DNA from: Clostridiales bacterium
Lineage (GTDB): Bacteria > Bacillota > Clostridia > Oscillospirales > Oscillospiraceae
Assembly: GCA_029265405.1 (NCBI GenBank)
Contig: JAJUJI010000013.1
Span: 1 to 64,000, forward strand
DNA: 64,000 bases
Direction of reading: 5' to 3'
Part shown: positions 50,318 through 59,144 of the stretch, piece by piece
How the letters are laid out: each line of letters opens with the position of its first letter
Position numbering within the stretch: the first letter of the stretch is position 1
Notes under the pieces: model-generated
Told to the model about the DNA's origin: nothing
What the model saw: the letters and a program-made list of their open reading frames with translations, nothing else
Database searches by the model: none
Program-made: the position numbers and the translations under genes

Positions 50318-52643
50318 GATTATAGCGGCGCTGCTGCTGCTTGCCTTGCCGCTGTCGCTTTGCGCTTGCGGAGGAAAAAACGGGGAAGCTGAAGCGAGCG
50401 ACGCGGGAGGCGGCGGGGGAGGCGCCAACGGCTTGCGCAAGGTCAAGCTGGAGCATGTCTACTCAATAAAATATTTGGACGCAAAGCTCCAGGAGGGAGA
50501 ATTCATAACCGGGATACGCTGCGCCGGAGATAAGGTTTACGTTACGGCGTATTACAGCCATGCGGAGGAGAAGGATGGCAATACAACATACAGCAACGGC
50601 ACCTCGCTGTACGCAATGAATCTGGACGGGTCGGACTTCAGGCTGCTCGCTACCTTTGCCGACAGCAACGAATATAACGAGGAGGACGGCAGCAGCACAT
50701 ATACAAATACCAGCAATATAATTCCTTGTCCGGACGGAACGCTGTGGTACTACAAACAGACGAGCGTTTCGGCGCCCGCCACCTTCAGCTACTCCAGCAC
50801 GGGGCGGCTCATACACGCCGATGCTGAGGGCAGGGAGCTGGCAAGCATAGATTCGTCTTCACTCAGCCAGAGCCCATATTTCTATATAAGCAGCATGTTC
50901 CTTTGCCCGAACGGCGACCTTGTGCTGGCGTCTATGGACGGCATATCCGTTGTGGACGCGCAGGGCAAGCTTAAATATACAGTTCCCGCCAACAACTCGA
51001 TGTTCACCGGGCTAACGATAACGGGCGACGGGGAGATAGTAGGGATTAAGAACACCTTCGACAGGGTGACCTTTGCGGGAAATATGACGCTTGCCAGGCT
51101 CAACGAGGAAAGCAAGACTTTTGAGGACCTGGGCACCGTGCCTCTTGCAAACATCCAGTCCTTTATAGGCGGAGAAGGCTCGACGGTGATAATAAACAGC
51201 GGCTCCTGCGTCTATACATATGATTTGCAGACTAAGGAGCTAAAGGAAATACTTAACTGGCTCAATTCAGACATGAACTATAACCGCGTTTCAAACTTAA
51301 CAGTACTGCCTGAGGGCAAATTCATGATATCAGAGTACAGCGGCGACTACCAGAGCCTGTCCTTCGGCATACTTTCCAAAAAGTCCGAAGCGGATATCGT
51401 TGAAAAATATGTGATTAATTTTGCATCCGTCTACCTCGACTCAAACTTGCAGGACGCAATCATCCGCTTCAACAGGCAGAACGACGAATACCGAATACAA
51501 TACCTGGACTACTCGAAATACAACACAAGCTCGGATTACAACGGGGGCGTCAATCAGCTCAACTACGACATAGTGTCAGGCCAGATACCGGATCTGTTTT
51601 CCATGTCCGGCCTGCCATACAGCGTATACGCATCCAAGGGGCTGCTGGCCGACATGGGGGCGATAATGGCCTCCGACCCGTCATTCGACAAGTCCAAGTA
51701 CCTTCAAAACGTGCTCGAAGCGCCTTCCTTCAACGGGAAAATATACAGCGCCATAGCTGCATTCACGGTGATGACAGTGGCCGGAAAGGCTGAAAATGTG
51801 GGAACCAAACCCGGCTGGACTATGGACGACCTGAAGGCGCTTATGCAAAAATTCCCAAATGCCCAGGCGTTTGCGAATGCCAGCAAAACCAATATGCTTT
51901 CCAATTTCAGCAATATGGCCATGAACAGCTATATAAACTATGATACGGGCGAGTGCTATTTCGACTCGGAGTCCTTTATTAAGATGCTGGAATTTTTAAA
52001 CACCTTCCCGGACCGAGTGGACTTTGGCGGCTTCGGAATGATGCAGCAGGATAACACACAGTATTCCCAGAGCAAGACCCTTCTTAGCGTACAATACCTC
52101 AACAGCTACTCCCAGATGCGCGACCTGGCGGAAACCTTCGGAGGCGAGTTTACGTTTATCGGCTTCCCCGTTCCCGAAGGCGTCGGTTCAACGATATCGC
52201 CCAGCCTTGAAATCGCCATATCGTCAAAGAGCAATTTTACGGACGTGTGCTGGGAATTTGTAAAATACCTTCTTTCGGAGGAGTATCAAAGCCAGCTCAA
52301 TTTCAGCTTCCCGGTCTACAGGAGCTGCCTGGACGCCCTTGCCCAAAAGGCCATGACGGAAACCGAGAGGGCGGCCGGAGGCGTGTTCGGCGGGATGGGC
52401 ATGTTCGGCGGAGGAATGTTTGGCGGAGGGCAGACTGCAAAGGTGGAGCCCATAACCCAGGGGCAGGTGGACCAGATGAATGAAACCATTTTGAGCGTCG
52501 CCACGGTGGTGAGAAGCAACAGAGAGATACTCTCTATTATCGAGGAGGAAGCCGGAGCCTATTTTGCCAACCAAAAAACCGCCGCAGCCGTGGCCGCCAC
52601 AATACAGAGCCGCGTGCAAATTTATCTCAGCGAAAACAGATAG
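50298..52643 (+). CDS. Large solute-binding lipoprotein with N-terminal propeller-like domain
   Basis: 781 residues. Lipobox LCAC with Cys25, followed by a Gly-rich linker. Residues about 60-385 are a repeat-like beta region (TYSNGTSLYAMNLDGSDF, GDLVLASMDGISVVDAQGKLKY, ITGDGEIVGI) that reads as a six- or seven-bladed propeller. Residues about 390-700 are a family-1 solute-binding fold (LQDAIIRFNRQNDEYRIQY, YDIVSGQIPDLFSM, FIGFPVPEG). A Gly/Met/Phe-rich segment (FGGMGMFGGGMFGGGQ) interrupts the C-terminal lobe. The ribosome site ACGGAGG lies inside the upstream gene. Domain fusion is unusual for a sugar-binding protein, which normally is about 430 residues. Confidence 0.85.
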   Translation: MSKRFVRIIAALLLLALPLSLCACGGKNGEAEASDAGGGGGGANGLRKVKLEHVYSIKYLDAKLQEGEFITGIRCAGDKVYVTAYYSHAEEKDGNTTYSNGTSLYAMNLDGSDFRLLATFADSNEYNEEDGSSTYTNTSNIIPCPDGTLWYYKQTSVSAPATFSYSSTGRLIHADAEGRELASIDSSSLSQSPYFYISSMFLCPNGDLVLASMDGISVVDAQGKLKYTVPANNSMFTGLTITGDGEIVGIKNTFDRVTFAGNMTLARLNEESKTFEDLGTVPLANIQSFIGGEGSTVIINSGSCVYTYDLQTKELKEILNWLNSDMNYNRVSNLTVLPEGKFMISEYSGDYQSLSFGILSKKSEADIVEKYVINFASVYLDSNLQDAIIRFNRQNDEYRIQYLDYSKYNTSSDYNGGVNQLNYDIVSGQIPDLFSMSGLPYSVYASKGLLADMGAIMASDPSFDKSKYLQNVLEAPSFNGKIYSAIAAFTVMTVAGKAENVGTKPGWTMDDLKALMQKFPNAQAFANASKTNMLSNFSNMAMNSYINYDTGECYFDSESFIKMLEFLNTFPDRVDFGGFGMMQQDNTQYSQSKTLLSVQYLNSYSQMRDLAETFGGEFTFIGFPVPEGVGSTISPSLEIAISSKSNFTDVCWEFVKYLLSEEYQSQLNFSFPVYRSCLDALAQKAMTETERAAGGVFGGMGMFGGGMFGGGQTAKVEPITQGQVDQMNETILSVATVVRSNREILSIIEEEAGAYFANQKTAAAVAATIQSRVQIYLSENR

Positions 52644-52686
52644 CTTTAAATAGCAAGCGCTCTAAAAGGCCCGCGAGGTCAAGACG

Positions 52687-52722
52687 GGCATGATTTGCCG
52701 CCATATGCAAATCATGCCTTTT
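52687..52722 (+). terminator. Terminator of the five-gene operon
   Basis: GGCATGATTTGC / GCAAATCATGCC, a 12-bp perfect stem with 8-nt loop, followed by TTTTCCC. Confidence 0.75.
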
Positions 52723-52737
52723 CCCTTTGCAAGCTGG

Positions 52738-52766
52738 TTGATTTTTCAATTCAGTTGTGCTATACT
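52738..52766 (+). promoter_or_regulatory. Promoter of the ABC exporter gene
   Basis: TTGATT 52738-52743, 17-bp spacer, TATACT 52761-52766, 59 nt before the ATG. Confidence 0.55.
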
Positions 52767-52824
52767 GCTTTCATAATAGAAAGGTGCCTTATTAAATTGA
52801 GGCCATAAAGAAAGGGTGCTTATA

Positions 52825-54930
52825 ATGGGTCCCGGAGGTCATATGGGGCGTCCTCCCATGGAGGAGCAGAGCAATATACCGAAGCCTAAAAGCGTCAGGG
52901 AGGTTCCCGCCTATTTGAAGGAGGTGGTGGGAGGCACGGTCTACCGCTTGGTCTACATATTCAAGCTGGTTTGGGAGGCCAAGCCGTCCCTGCTCTTTGT
53001 AATGATGTTTATGACGGTGTACAACGGCGTCATGCCCATTGCGGGAACGCTGATAACAGCAAACCTGCTGGAGAAGATAGTCCTGTCCTTTACCCAGGAG
53101 GTCAATCTGATGATACCCTTGGGTCTGCAATTCGGATACACTTTTTTAAACGGGCTTGTGTCCAGCCTCAACAGCATTATCACCAGGATATCCGGCGAAC
53201 TGGTCACAAACCATATCAAGATAAAAATAATGAAAAAGGCCAAGGAGGTGGATTTGGCCTCCTTCGACATGCCCGATTTCTACTCAAGATTGGAAAATGC
53301 CAGCCGGGAGGCCGGCGTGCGGCCGGTAAACATACTCAATTCCTCGTTCGAGCTGGTCAGCAGGATAATATCCCTGCTGGCCTATGTGGGCATACTTGTG
53401 GGGCTTTTAAAGAGGCTCAATTGGACGGCCTATATATTCTTCATTATGTTTGTGGCTCTGTCCATATTGTCCGCGTGGGTGTCCTTCCACTACAGGCGCA
53501 AAAATTACATTTACATGCTTTTCAGATCCAAGGACCGGCGCCAGCTTGAGTATTACAGCAACATCATGGTAAACAAGGACGTTGTAAAGGAGATCCGGCT
53601 CTTCAATCTCTCCGATCTTTTTATAGGGCGGTACAACGAGATATTCGTAAAGTATTTCAAGGGGATAAAGTCTATCATATGGAGAGAAGGCGGATGGAAT
53701 ATAGGCCTTACGCTGTGCACCGCCGCCCTCAACATGGCATTGTTTTATCTTGTGGCAACAAACGTTAAGCAAATAGGCGATTATTCGGTCTATACCAGCG
53801 CGCTTAACGCCATATCGGCCGGGGTTACGGCTCTTATTTCAACTACCGCTATGATATATGAAGGCTCGCTGTTTATAGACAACATGATACAGTTCATGAA
53901 AGAAAAAAAGACCATTGTTCCGGCGGTAGCCGAGCCGGTCAAGCCTCTGCGGCATTGCGGGCATACCATAGAGCTGCGCAACGTCAGCTTCGCTTACCCC
54001 GGCACGGAGCGGCTGGTGCTGAAAAACATTAATCTTACGCTGAACGCGGGTGAAAGCGCGGTGCTGGTAGGGCTGAACGGCGCGGGCAAAACCACGCTGA
54101 TCAAGCTCATAACCCGCCTATACGACCCTACTGAGGGAGAAATACTGCTCGACGGAGTTAACATTAAAAATTATGACATATCCGAGCTATACAAGCTGTA
54201 CGGGATAATATTCCAGGATTTTGGAAAATACGCCGTTACCGTGACCGAGAACATAGCCTTCGGAGATATCAATAAAAAAATAGAGAGGGAAAATATAGAA
54301 TATGCCGCTCGCCAAGCCGGGGCGGACCAGTTCATAGATTCGCTTCCGCAGGGCTATGATACTCCACTTATGCGCTATTTTGAGACCAGCGGCATAGAGC
54401 TATCCATAGGCCAGTGGCAGAAGCTGTCGATTGCCAGAGCTTTTTACTCCGACTCCGACATCCTTATTCTTGACGAGCCTACAGCCTCGCTTGACCCTAT
54501 GGCGGAGCAGGAAATATTCAACCAGTTTGACGCGCTGAGAAAGGGCAAAACTACCATATTCGTGTCGCACAGGCTTTCCAGCGCCACTACCGCTAATAAG
54601 ATAATAGTCCTGAAAGACGGAGAGATTGCAGAGATAGGAGATCATCAGGAGCTGATGGCCAAACGCGGAGAGTACTATACGCTGTTTTCTACGCAGGCAA
54701 AGCGCTATATATCATCGGAAAGCGACAGCATACGCGAGACGAATTTTGTCCAGCAGGGCGGCAGCTTTAGATTCGCTTTCCCCGAGGGCTTCGTGCCGGG
54801 CGCCAAAGGCGCCGCGGCGTCCGGCTTCAGGAGACTGGCGGGGGCCGGGCCGGCCGGCCAATGGGCGCAGCTCATGGGGCAGGAGGAAAACGCTCCGACG
54901 CCGCCTGACGGGCGCGCCGTTCCGGATTGA
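52825..54930 (+). CDS. ABC exporter half-transporter with fused ATPase
   Basis: 701 residues. Residues 1-60 are a Gly/Pro/Met-rich cytoplasmic extension (MGPGGHMGRPPMEEQ). Six helices follow (about 60-365) and then the ATPase: Walker A GLNGAGKTT, signature LSIGQWQK, Walker B ILILDEPTASLD and switch His in VSHRLSS. LSIGQ rather than LSGGQ is seen in peptide and lantibiotic exporters. The C-terminus extends about 75 residues past the ATPase with no recognised motif (rich in Ala, Gly and Pro). A half-transporter must dimerise. Position after the adaptor/MacB/SBP operon makes functional linkage likely although it has a separate promoter. Confidence 0.88.
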   Translation: MGPGGHMGRPPMEEQSNIPKPKSVREVPAYLKEVVGGTVYRLVYIFKLVWEAKPSLLFVMMFMTVYNGVMPIAGTLITANLLEKIVLSFTQEVNLMIPLGLQFGYTFLNGLVSSLNSIITRISGELVTNHIKIKIMKKAKEVDLASFDMPDFYSRLENASREAGVRPVNILNSSFELVSRIISLLAYVGILVGLLKRLNWTAYIFFIMFVALSILSAWVSFHYRRKNYIYMLFRSKDRRQLEYYSNIMVNKDVVKEIRLFNLSDLFIGRYNEIFVKYFKGIKSIIWREGGWNIGLTLCTAALNMALFYLVATNVKQIGDYSVYTSALNAISAGVTALISTTAMIYEGSLFIDNMIQFMKEKKTIVPAVAEPVKPLRHCGHTIELRNVSFAYPGTERLVLKNINLTLNAGESAVLVGLNGAGKTTLIKLITRLYDPTEGEILLDGVNIKNYDISELYKLYGIIFQDFGKYAVTVTENIAFGDINKKIERENIEYAARQAGADQFIDSLPQGYDTPLMRYFETSGIELSIGQWQKLSIARAFYSDSDILILDEPTASLDPMAEQEIFNQFDALRKGKTTIFVSHRLSSATTANKIIVLKDGEIAEIGDHQELMAKRGEYYTLFSTQAKRYISSESDSIRETNFVQQGGSFRFAFPEGFVPGAKGAAASGFRRLAGAGPAGQWAQLMGQEENAPTPPDGRAVPD

Positions 54931-54960
54931 GAAGCGCCAAGGCTCCGGTTGATAAGCCGC

Positions 54961-55005
54961 AAGGCGGACGGATAGCTTATTTCCGTCCGCCTTGTAAACT
55001 TTTTT
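54961..55005 (+). terminator. Terminator of the exporter gene
   Basis: AAGGCGGACGGA / TCCGTCCGCCTT, 12-bp stem with a 9-nt loop and TTTTTT at 55000-55005. Confidence 0.75.
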
Positions 55006-55082
55006 AAAGCGATAAGTTGAAAATTACTAAAAAAGAGCCTAAATATGACTTTAAATCAGGCTTATTTGTTACCTCAGTTCAA

Positions 55083-55111
55083 TTGACAGCAGAAAAAGAC
55101 GGTGCTATAAT
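55083..55111 (+). promoter_or_regulatory. Consensus promoter of tRNA-Leu
   Basis: TTGACA 55083-55088, 17-bp spacer, TATAAT 55106-55111; start expected near 55118, about 68 nt before the tRNA. Confidence 0.85.
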
Positions 55112-55185
55112 CCGTACTTGCCGAGGGCGCCGCATGAGCGCGTCGCCGAGCGGAGATGAGCTGAGCGGCGGTCCGGCGGAAATTC

Positions 55186-55272
55186 GCCGGTGTGGCGGAA
55201 CAGGCAGACGCAAGGGACTTAAAATCCCTCGGTGGCGACACCATACCGGTTCGATCCCGGTCACCGGCACCA
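55186..55272 (+). tRNA. tRNA-Leu (anticodon TAA)
   Basis: 87-nt class II tRNA: acceptor GCCGGTG/CACCGGC, D-arm GGCGGAACAGGCAGACGC, anticodon arm GGGA-CTTAAAA-TCCC, a long variable arm TCGGTGGCGACACC, T-arm CCGGTTCGATCCCGG, encoded CCA. Monocistronic. Confidence 0.97.
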
Positions 55273-55351
55273 TAGAACCGTTTGATGAGAAGGTTTGTCG
55301 ATGCGATGGCAGACGCTTGTTGGGCGGTATTTTTATGCGCTGAAAACCGTC

Positions 55352-55381
55352 AGGCATAAAAAGGCATAAAAAGGCATAAAA
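55352..55381. repeat. Three tandem copies of a 10-bp unit
   Basis: AGGCATAAAA repeated exactly three times between tRNA-Leu and the glycosyltransferase gene. Too short and too few for a CRISPR; one turn of helix per repeat. Confidence 0.6.
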
Positions 55382-55505
55382 AGCAAGATCTGTTAATAAA
55401 AAATGGGGATTGCGCTAAACCTATAAGCGGTTTAAGCAAACCCGGCGGTGCGGGCGGCGGGCCGCGCGCTTTCGCGCCCGGAAAAAACACGGAGGTTGTA
55501 TAGTT

Positions 55506-56912
55506 TTGCTTAAAATATCATATGGCTGCGCCACGGATGCGAATCTGGACTTTGACAGGCTTGCGCAGCCGGTTCTTTACCGCGCCCATACGGAAATCCA
55601 GGGCATGGCCGAAAGGATAAGCGCCGAAACGGCTTCTGCGCTGCACCAGGCGCGAATAATGGATTTCATTGGGTCGGTCAACTTCATTATCGGAGTTTTG
55701 TTCTTTTGCTGCTATGCTTATCAGCTTTTTTATCTTATAGTGCCATGGATAAAAAAATACAAGCCGACGGGCGAAGAAAAGATGCACAGGTACGCGGTGC
55801 TTATCGCCGCCAGAAACGAGAGCGGCGTTATTGGGCAGCTCATAGAAAGCATAAAAAAGCAGAGCTATCCTTCGGAGCTTGTAACGGTATTCGTAGTGGC
55901 CGACAACTGTACGGACAATACCGCCGAAATAGCCGAGAACGCCGGAGCCGTGGTGTACCGAAGGTTCAACAGGCAGCAGGTTGGCAAGGGCTACGCGCTG
56001 GATTTTCTGCTGGCGAGGATCAGGGAAGACTACGCCGATAAACCCTTTGACGCGTTTATAGTGTTCGACGCGGACAATATCCTTGACCGGAACTATATAA
56101 GCGAAATGAATAAGGTGTTTTCCGACGGATACGACATTATCACAAGCTACCGGAATTCAAAAAATTACGACGACAACTGGATCTCGGCCGGGTATTCGCT
56201 TTGGTTCCTCAGGGAATCCAGATACCTCAACGGCGCCAGAATGCTCTTGAATACGAGCTGCGCGATTTCCGGCACCGGCTTCTGCGTATCCAGGGCCGTT
56301 ATAGAGAAGGACGGCGGCTGGAAGTACTATCTTCTGACTGAGGACATCGAGTTTACCGTTGATCACGTGCTGAAGGGCTACAAGATAGGCTTTGCCGAGA
56401 AGGCCGTGCTTTACGACGAGCAGCCTACAAGGTTCAGCCAGTCGTGGCTGCAAAGGCTGCGCTGGTCGAAGGGATTTTTGCAGGTATGGTTTAAATATGG
56501 AGCAAGGCTTGTTAAAAATATATTCAACGGCAAGGGCATTTCCTGCTACGATATGACAATGACGATTATGCCGGCGTTTTTTCTTACGATTGCCTGCCTA
56601 TGCTTGAATATCGCGGCGCAAATAGCGGGAATCATACTGGATATCAGAGTAACCATTTTGTTTGACAGCCTAATTGACAGCCTGCGCAATTCGTATCTAT
56701 TGCTTTATATTGTGGGCCTTGTCACCACGGTAACGGAATGGAAGCAGATACGCTGCTCGCCGGCAAAGAAGATATTGTATACCTTTACCTTCCCGCTCTT
56801 TATGTTTACTTATGTTCCCATTTCCATAGTGGCCATCTTCGCAAAGGTGGAATGGAAGCCCATAGCACACACGAAAATAGCCAGCGCCGAAGTTTTAGGA
56901 AATACGCGCTGA
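55506..56912 (+). CDS. Membrane GT2 processive glycosyltransferase
   Basis: 468 residues. An N-terminal part of 50 residues precedes a first membrane helix (about 55-80). The GT-A domain has VLIAARNESGVIGQLIESI, FDADN (DxD, UDP-sugar binding), NTSCAISGTGFCVSR, TEDIEF and QRLRWSKGF (Q-x-x-RW of processive synthases). Three or four helices follow (350-450). This resembles hyaluronan, poly-N-acetylglucosamine or cellulose synthase-like enzymes that build and export a polysaccharide or glycolipid. Start is a TTG at 55506 with ACGGAGG 10 nt upstream; ATG at 55659 has no site. No other polysaccharide genes are adjacent. Confidence 0.88.
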   Translation: MLKISYGCATDANLDFDRLAQPVLYRAHTEIQGMAERISAETASALHQARIMDFIGSVNFIIGVLFFCCYAYQLFYLIVPWIKKYKPTGEEKMHRYAVLIAARNESGVIGQLIESIKKQSYPSELVTVFVVADNCTDNTAEIAENAGAVVYRRFNRQQVGKGYALDFLLARIREDYADKPFDAFIVFDADNILDRNYISEMNKVFSDGYDIITSYRNSKNYDDNWISAGYSLWFLRESRYLNGARMLLNTSCAISGTGFCVSRAVIEKDGGWKYYLLTEDIEFTVDHVLKGYKIGFAEKAVLYDEQPTRFSQSWLQRLRWSKGFLQVWFKYGARLVKNIFNGKGISCYDMTMTIMPAFFLTIACLCLNIAAQIAGIILDIRVTILFDSLIDSLRNSYLLLYIVGLVTTVTEWKQIRCSPAKKILYTFTFPLFMFTYVPISIVAIFAKVEWKPIAHTKIASAEVLGNTR

Positions 56913-56916
56913 TCGA

Positions 56917-56952
56917 AAACAGCCTCAGGCCCGCATTGATCTGAGGCTGTTT
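56917..56952 (+). terminator. Terminator of the glycosyltransferase gene
   Basis: AAACAGCCTCAG / CTGAGGCTGTTT, 12-bp stem with a 12-nt loop directly after the stop codon. Confidence 0.75.
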
Positions 56953-57061
56953 ATGCTATGCTGCATTTGCTTTTTCCGCGCCACTATTATCTCAATCCGA
57001 ACAAAAACCAAGAAATAAACAAGGAAATAAAACACATTCAAGCAATATTTAGCGCATATTT

Positions 57062-57104
57062 GCCAGGTGCAGAGTGTTTGTATAATGCCGACTCTGCGCC
57101 TGGC
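57062..57104. repeat. Long hairpin in AT-rich intergenic DNA
   Basis: 14-bp stem GCCAGGtGCAGAGT / ACTCTGCgCCTGGC (one G-T wobble) with a 15-nt loop containing TATAAT. It stands in the 798-bp gap between the glycosyltransferase and the MFS gene. Apart from this, the glycosyltransferase terminator and a possible relic at 57406-57582, the gap is AT-rich and shows no gene. Confidence 0.6.
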
Positions 57105-57405
57105 ATAATTTTATAATATTTATTTAATGACGCGTTACTATGAGATGCTGAAATCAGACGCATGCAATACAGACTGAATTTAACTAACATTTATGAGGTC
57201 ATAAAAATAATGTATTTCAAAACCTCGCAATGCTCGTGATACAATGCAAAAAAGAAATAAAAACAAAACAAATTACTATAATTAATTAATATATTTATAA
57301 AAATAATATAGCGAATTGATAAACCGTCAAGCCCGCATAATACGCGCTCGGCAAACGATGACCCCTCGAGTGCTGGCATTGCTCTTGGAGCTATATTGCT
57401 ATTAA

Positions 57406-57582
57406 ATAAATGATGAGAGTCAGGCTGCATACGGGAATTATTATTTGAAGCACCCCGAGGCGTTGATGGACGCCGATAAAACGACCTTCACGCCGGCTTC
57501 GTTTTTATGGGGAAGCGGTTGTATTTGCTTCCCTGGAAAACAATGGCGCACAAATAAACGATGGCGTTCTCCCGCGCAATAA
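57406..57582 (+). pseudogene. Possible coding relic
   Basis: A GC-richer island in AT-rich DNA has one open frame without start codon or ribosome site, ending at 57582. It reads YGNYYLKHPEALMDADKTTF then GSGCICFPG, protein-like but not recognised. It may be a decayed gene fragment. Confidence 0.25.
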
Positions 57583-57710
57583 TCAGGTTGGCAACTTATT
57601 AGCTTGGCAACAATTTTATCTCTGAACTGCTGAATAAGCAAAGAACAAAGGCAGGGCCGGAGTGCAATTTATTGCGGCAATCCACAATTATTACGAAGAG
57701 GAGAATAATT

Positions 57711-59144
57711 ATGCAAAAAAAGAGTATCGGCTTTGGCTCTCGGGGAACGATTTTGATATTATACCAGATGCTGGCATACGCAGGCTATACAGCATTTACA
57801 AATTTCCCGCAAAATGCTATGAGCCAGTACTACGGAGGCACAACGACCACTACCCTGATGAACCTGATCGGAAGCTTGGCTGGATACCTGATTACCTACT
57901 TTATTATCGCGCCGCGCATAGGCCGCATTAAAAGCGCAAAGCGTGTCGGAATAGCGATAGGCCTTGTTTCGCTGGTCTTCTGCGCTCTGATTTGCGTTGT
58001 TCCTCCCACTATGATCACCCTGTGGTGCGTCTTTTTTGTTCTGGTTTTAATAACCACCCAGCTTTGGGCTTGCTTCTTTGTGACTCTGCTTATTGGAAAC
58101 TGGTTTCCCCGCCGCAAGGGTACCGTTATGGGCATCGTTACTATGTCATTTCCTATAGTTACAGGCATATGTCTTAATCTTTTTATGATCCAGCATGGAA
58201 TATCCTTGGGCAAGGGAATGTCGCTGGCCGAGGCTAATCTGGCTGCATTCTCCCCCTACTGGTTGATTTCACTGCTTGGCATCATCATCTGCGGCCTATT
58301 CCTGAAAGATTTTCCGGAGCAGTGCGGAGCCTATCGCGATAATGATAAGAGCTTTACTGCCGAGATGGCCAATCAGATGCTTGCCGCCGAGCTTGAGGCA
58401 AGAAAAAAGTCGGTCTGGAAGCGCTCAAAGATTTGGGGTTGCAAAGACTGGTGGCTGATGGCTATACCAAACTCTCTGCTGTTGTCTTGCGCTATAGCTT
58501 TCATGGTTCAAATCATTCCCGTTTTGATGCGTTACAATAACGAACTGGGCGTTTTGGCCATTCCCGGCTTTGTCCTGATGAGCCAGGGTTATTCCGCCGT
58601 ACTCTTCGGCCTGTCTATTTTCGCCTGCTTTGGAAGCTGGCTGCTGGGTGTTATCGACACCAAGTATGGCACTCGGACTGCCGTATTCATTACATCCATA
58701 ATGATGCTGATCTCTGGACTTGTCGGCATTATAGACAACCCTTGGTGCGCTGTTGCGGCCTGCTGGATCCTGGGCTTGTTTATGGGAGCTTCCTCCAACT
58801 TCGGCCTAAGCGCCATAGTACGCTATTGGCGCCAGGAGGACTTTCCGGCTGTTTACTCGGGCGCGCCTCCGCTGGGCACTGTAATAGGCGCCGCCCTGCC
58901 CTTTGTTGTGGCGTCCATCGCTGCGCGCTTCACCTACAACGGCGCGTTTCTGTTTGTCGCGCTCATGGCGGTAATAAGCATAGCCAGCGTCCTGCTGTTT
59001 GACCCCAAAGGCATTATCAAATACGACAATAAGCTTAGAGAGGCCGCCGGACTGCCTATAGACGACGTATTGGAGCAGCGTCTGAACCGTGAAAAAAACA
59101 ACAGAAGGACTGTTGTCGCGATAAATAGGACTGCTGCAAAATAA
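57711..59144 (+). CDS. MFS transporter (OFA/oxalate-formate antiporter-like)
   Basis: 477 residues with 12 predicted helices. The N-terminal half has GNWFPRRKGTVMGI between TM helices 4 and 5, and the C-terminal half LGVIDTKYGTRTAVF plus a long inner loop (about 215-250) with charged residues. This is the style of OFA-type antiporters and monocarboxylate carriers in anaerobes. GAGGAG precedes the ATG at 57711; the frame extends upstream without a site. Substrate unknown; AT-rich flanks on both sides and a solitary position hint at an acquired or mobile cassette, which is inference. Confidence 0.85.
   Translation: MQKKSIGFGSRGTILILYQMLAYAGYTAFTNFPQNAMSQYYGGTTTTTLMNLIGSLAGYLITYFIIAPRIGRIKSAKRVGIAIGLVSLVFCALICVVPPTMITLWCVFFVLVLITTQLWACFFVTLLIGNWFPRRKGTVMGIVTMSFPIVTGICLNLFMIQHGISLGKGMSLAEANLAAFSPYWLISLLGIIICGLFLKDFPEQCGAYRDNDKSFTAEMANQMLAAELEARKKSVWKRSKIWGCKDWWLMAIPNSLLLSCAIAFMVQIIPVLMRYNNELGVLAIPGFVLMSQGYSAVLFGLSIFACFGSWLLGVIDTKYGTRTAVFITSIMMLISGLVGIIDNPWCAVAACWILGLFMGASSNFGLSAIVRYWRQEDFPAVYSGAPPLGTVIGAALPFVVASIAARFTYNGAFLFVALMAVISIASVLLFDPKGIIKYDNKLREAAGLPIDDVLEQRLNREKNNRRTVVAINRTAAK

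Noticed and set aside
55352-55381. Tandem repeats as a CRISPR remnant
   Set aside because: Three direct 10-bp copies without spacers and no cas genes.
55186-55506. Integration site at tRNA-Leu
   Set aside because: No integrase and no repeat of the tRNA 3' end was found downstream.
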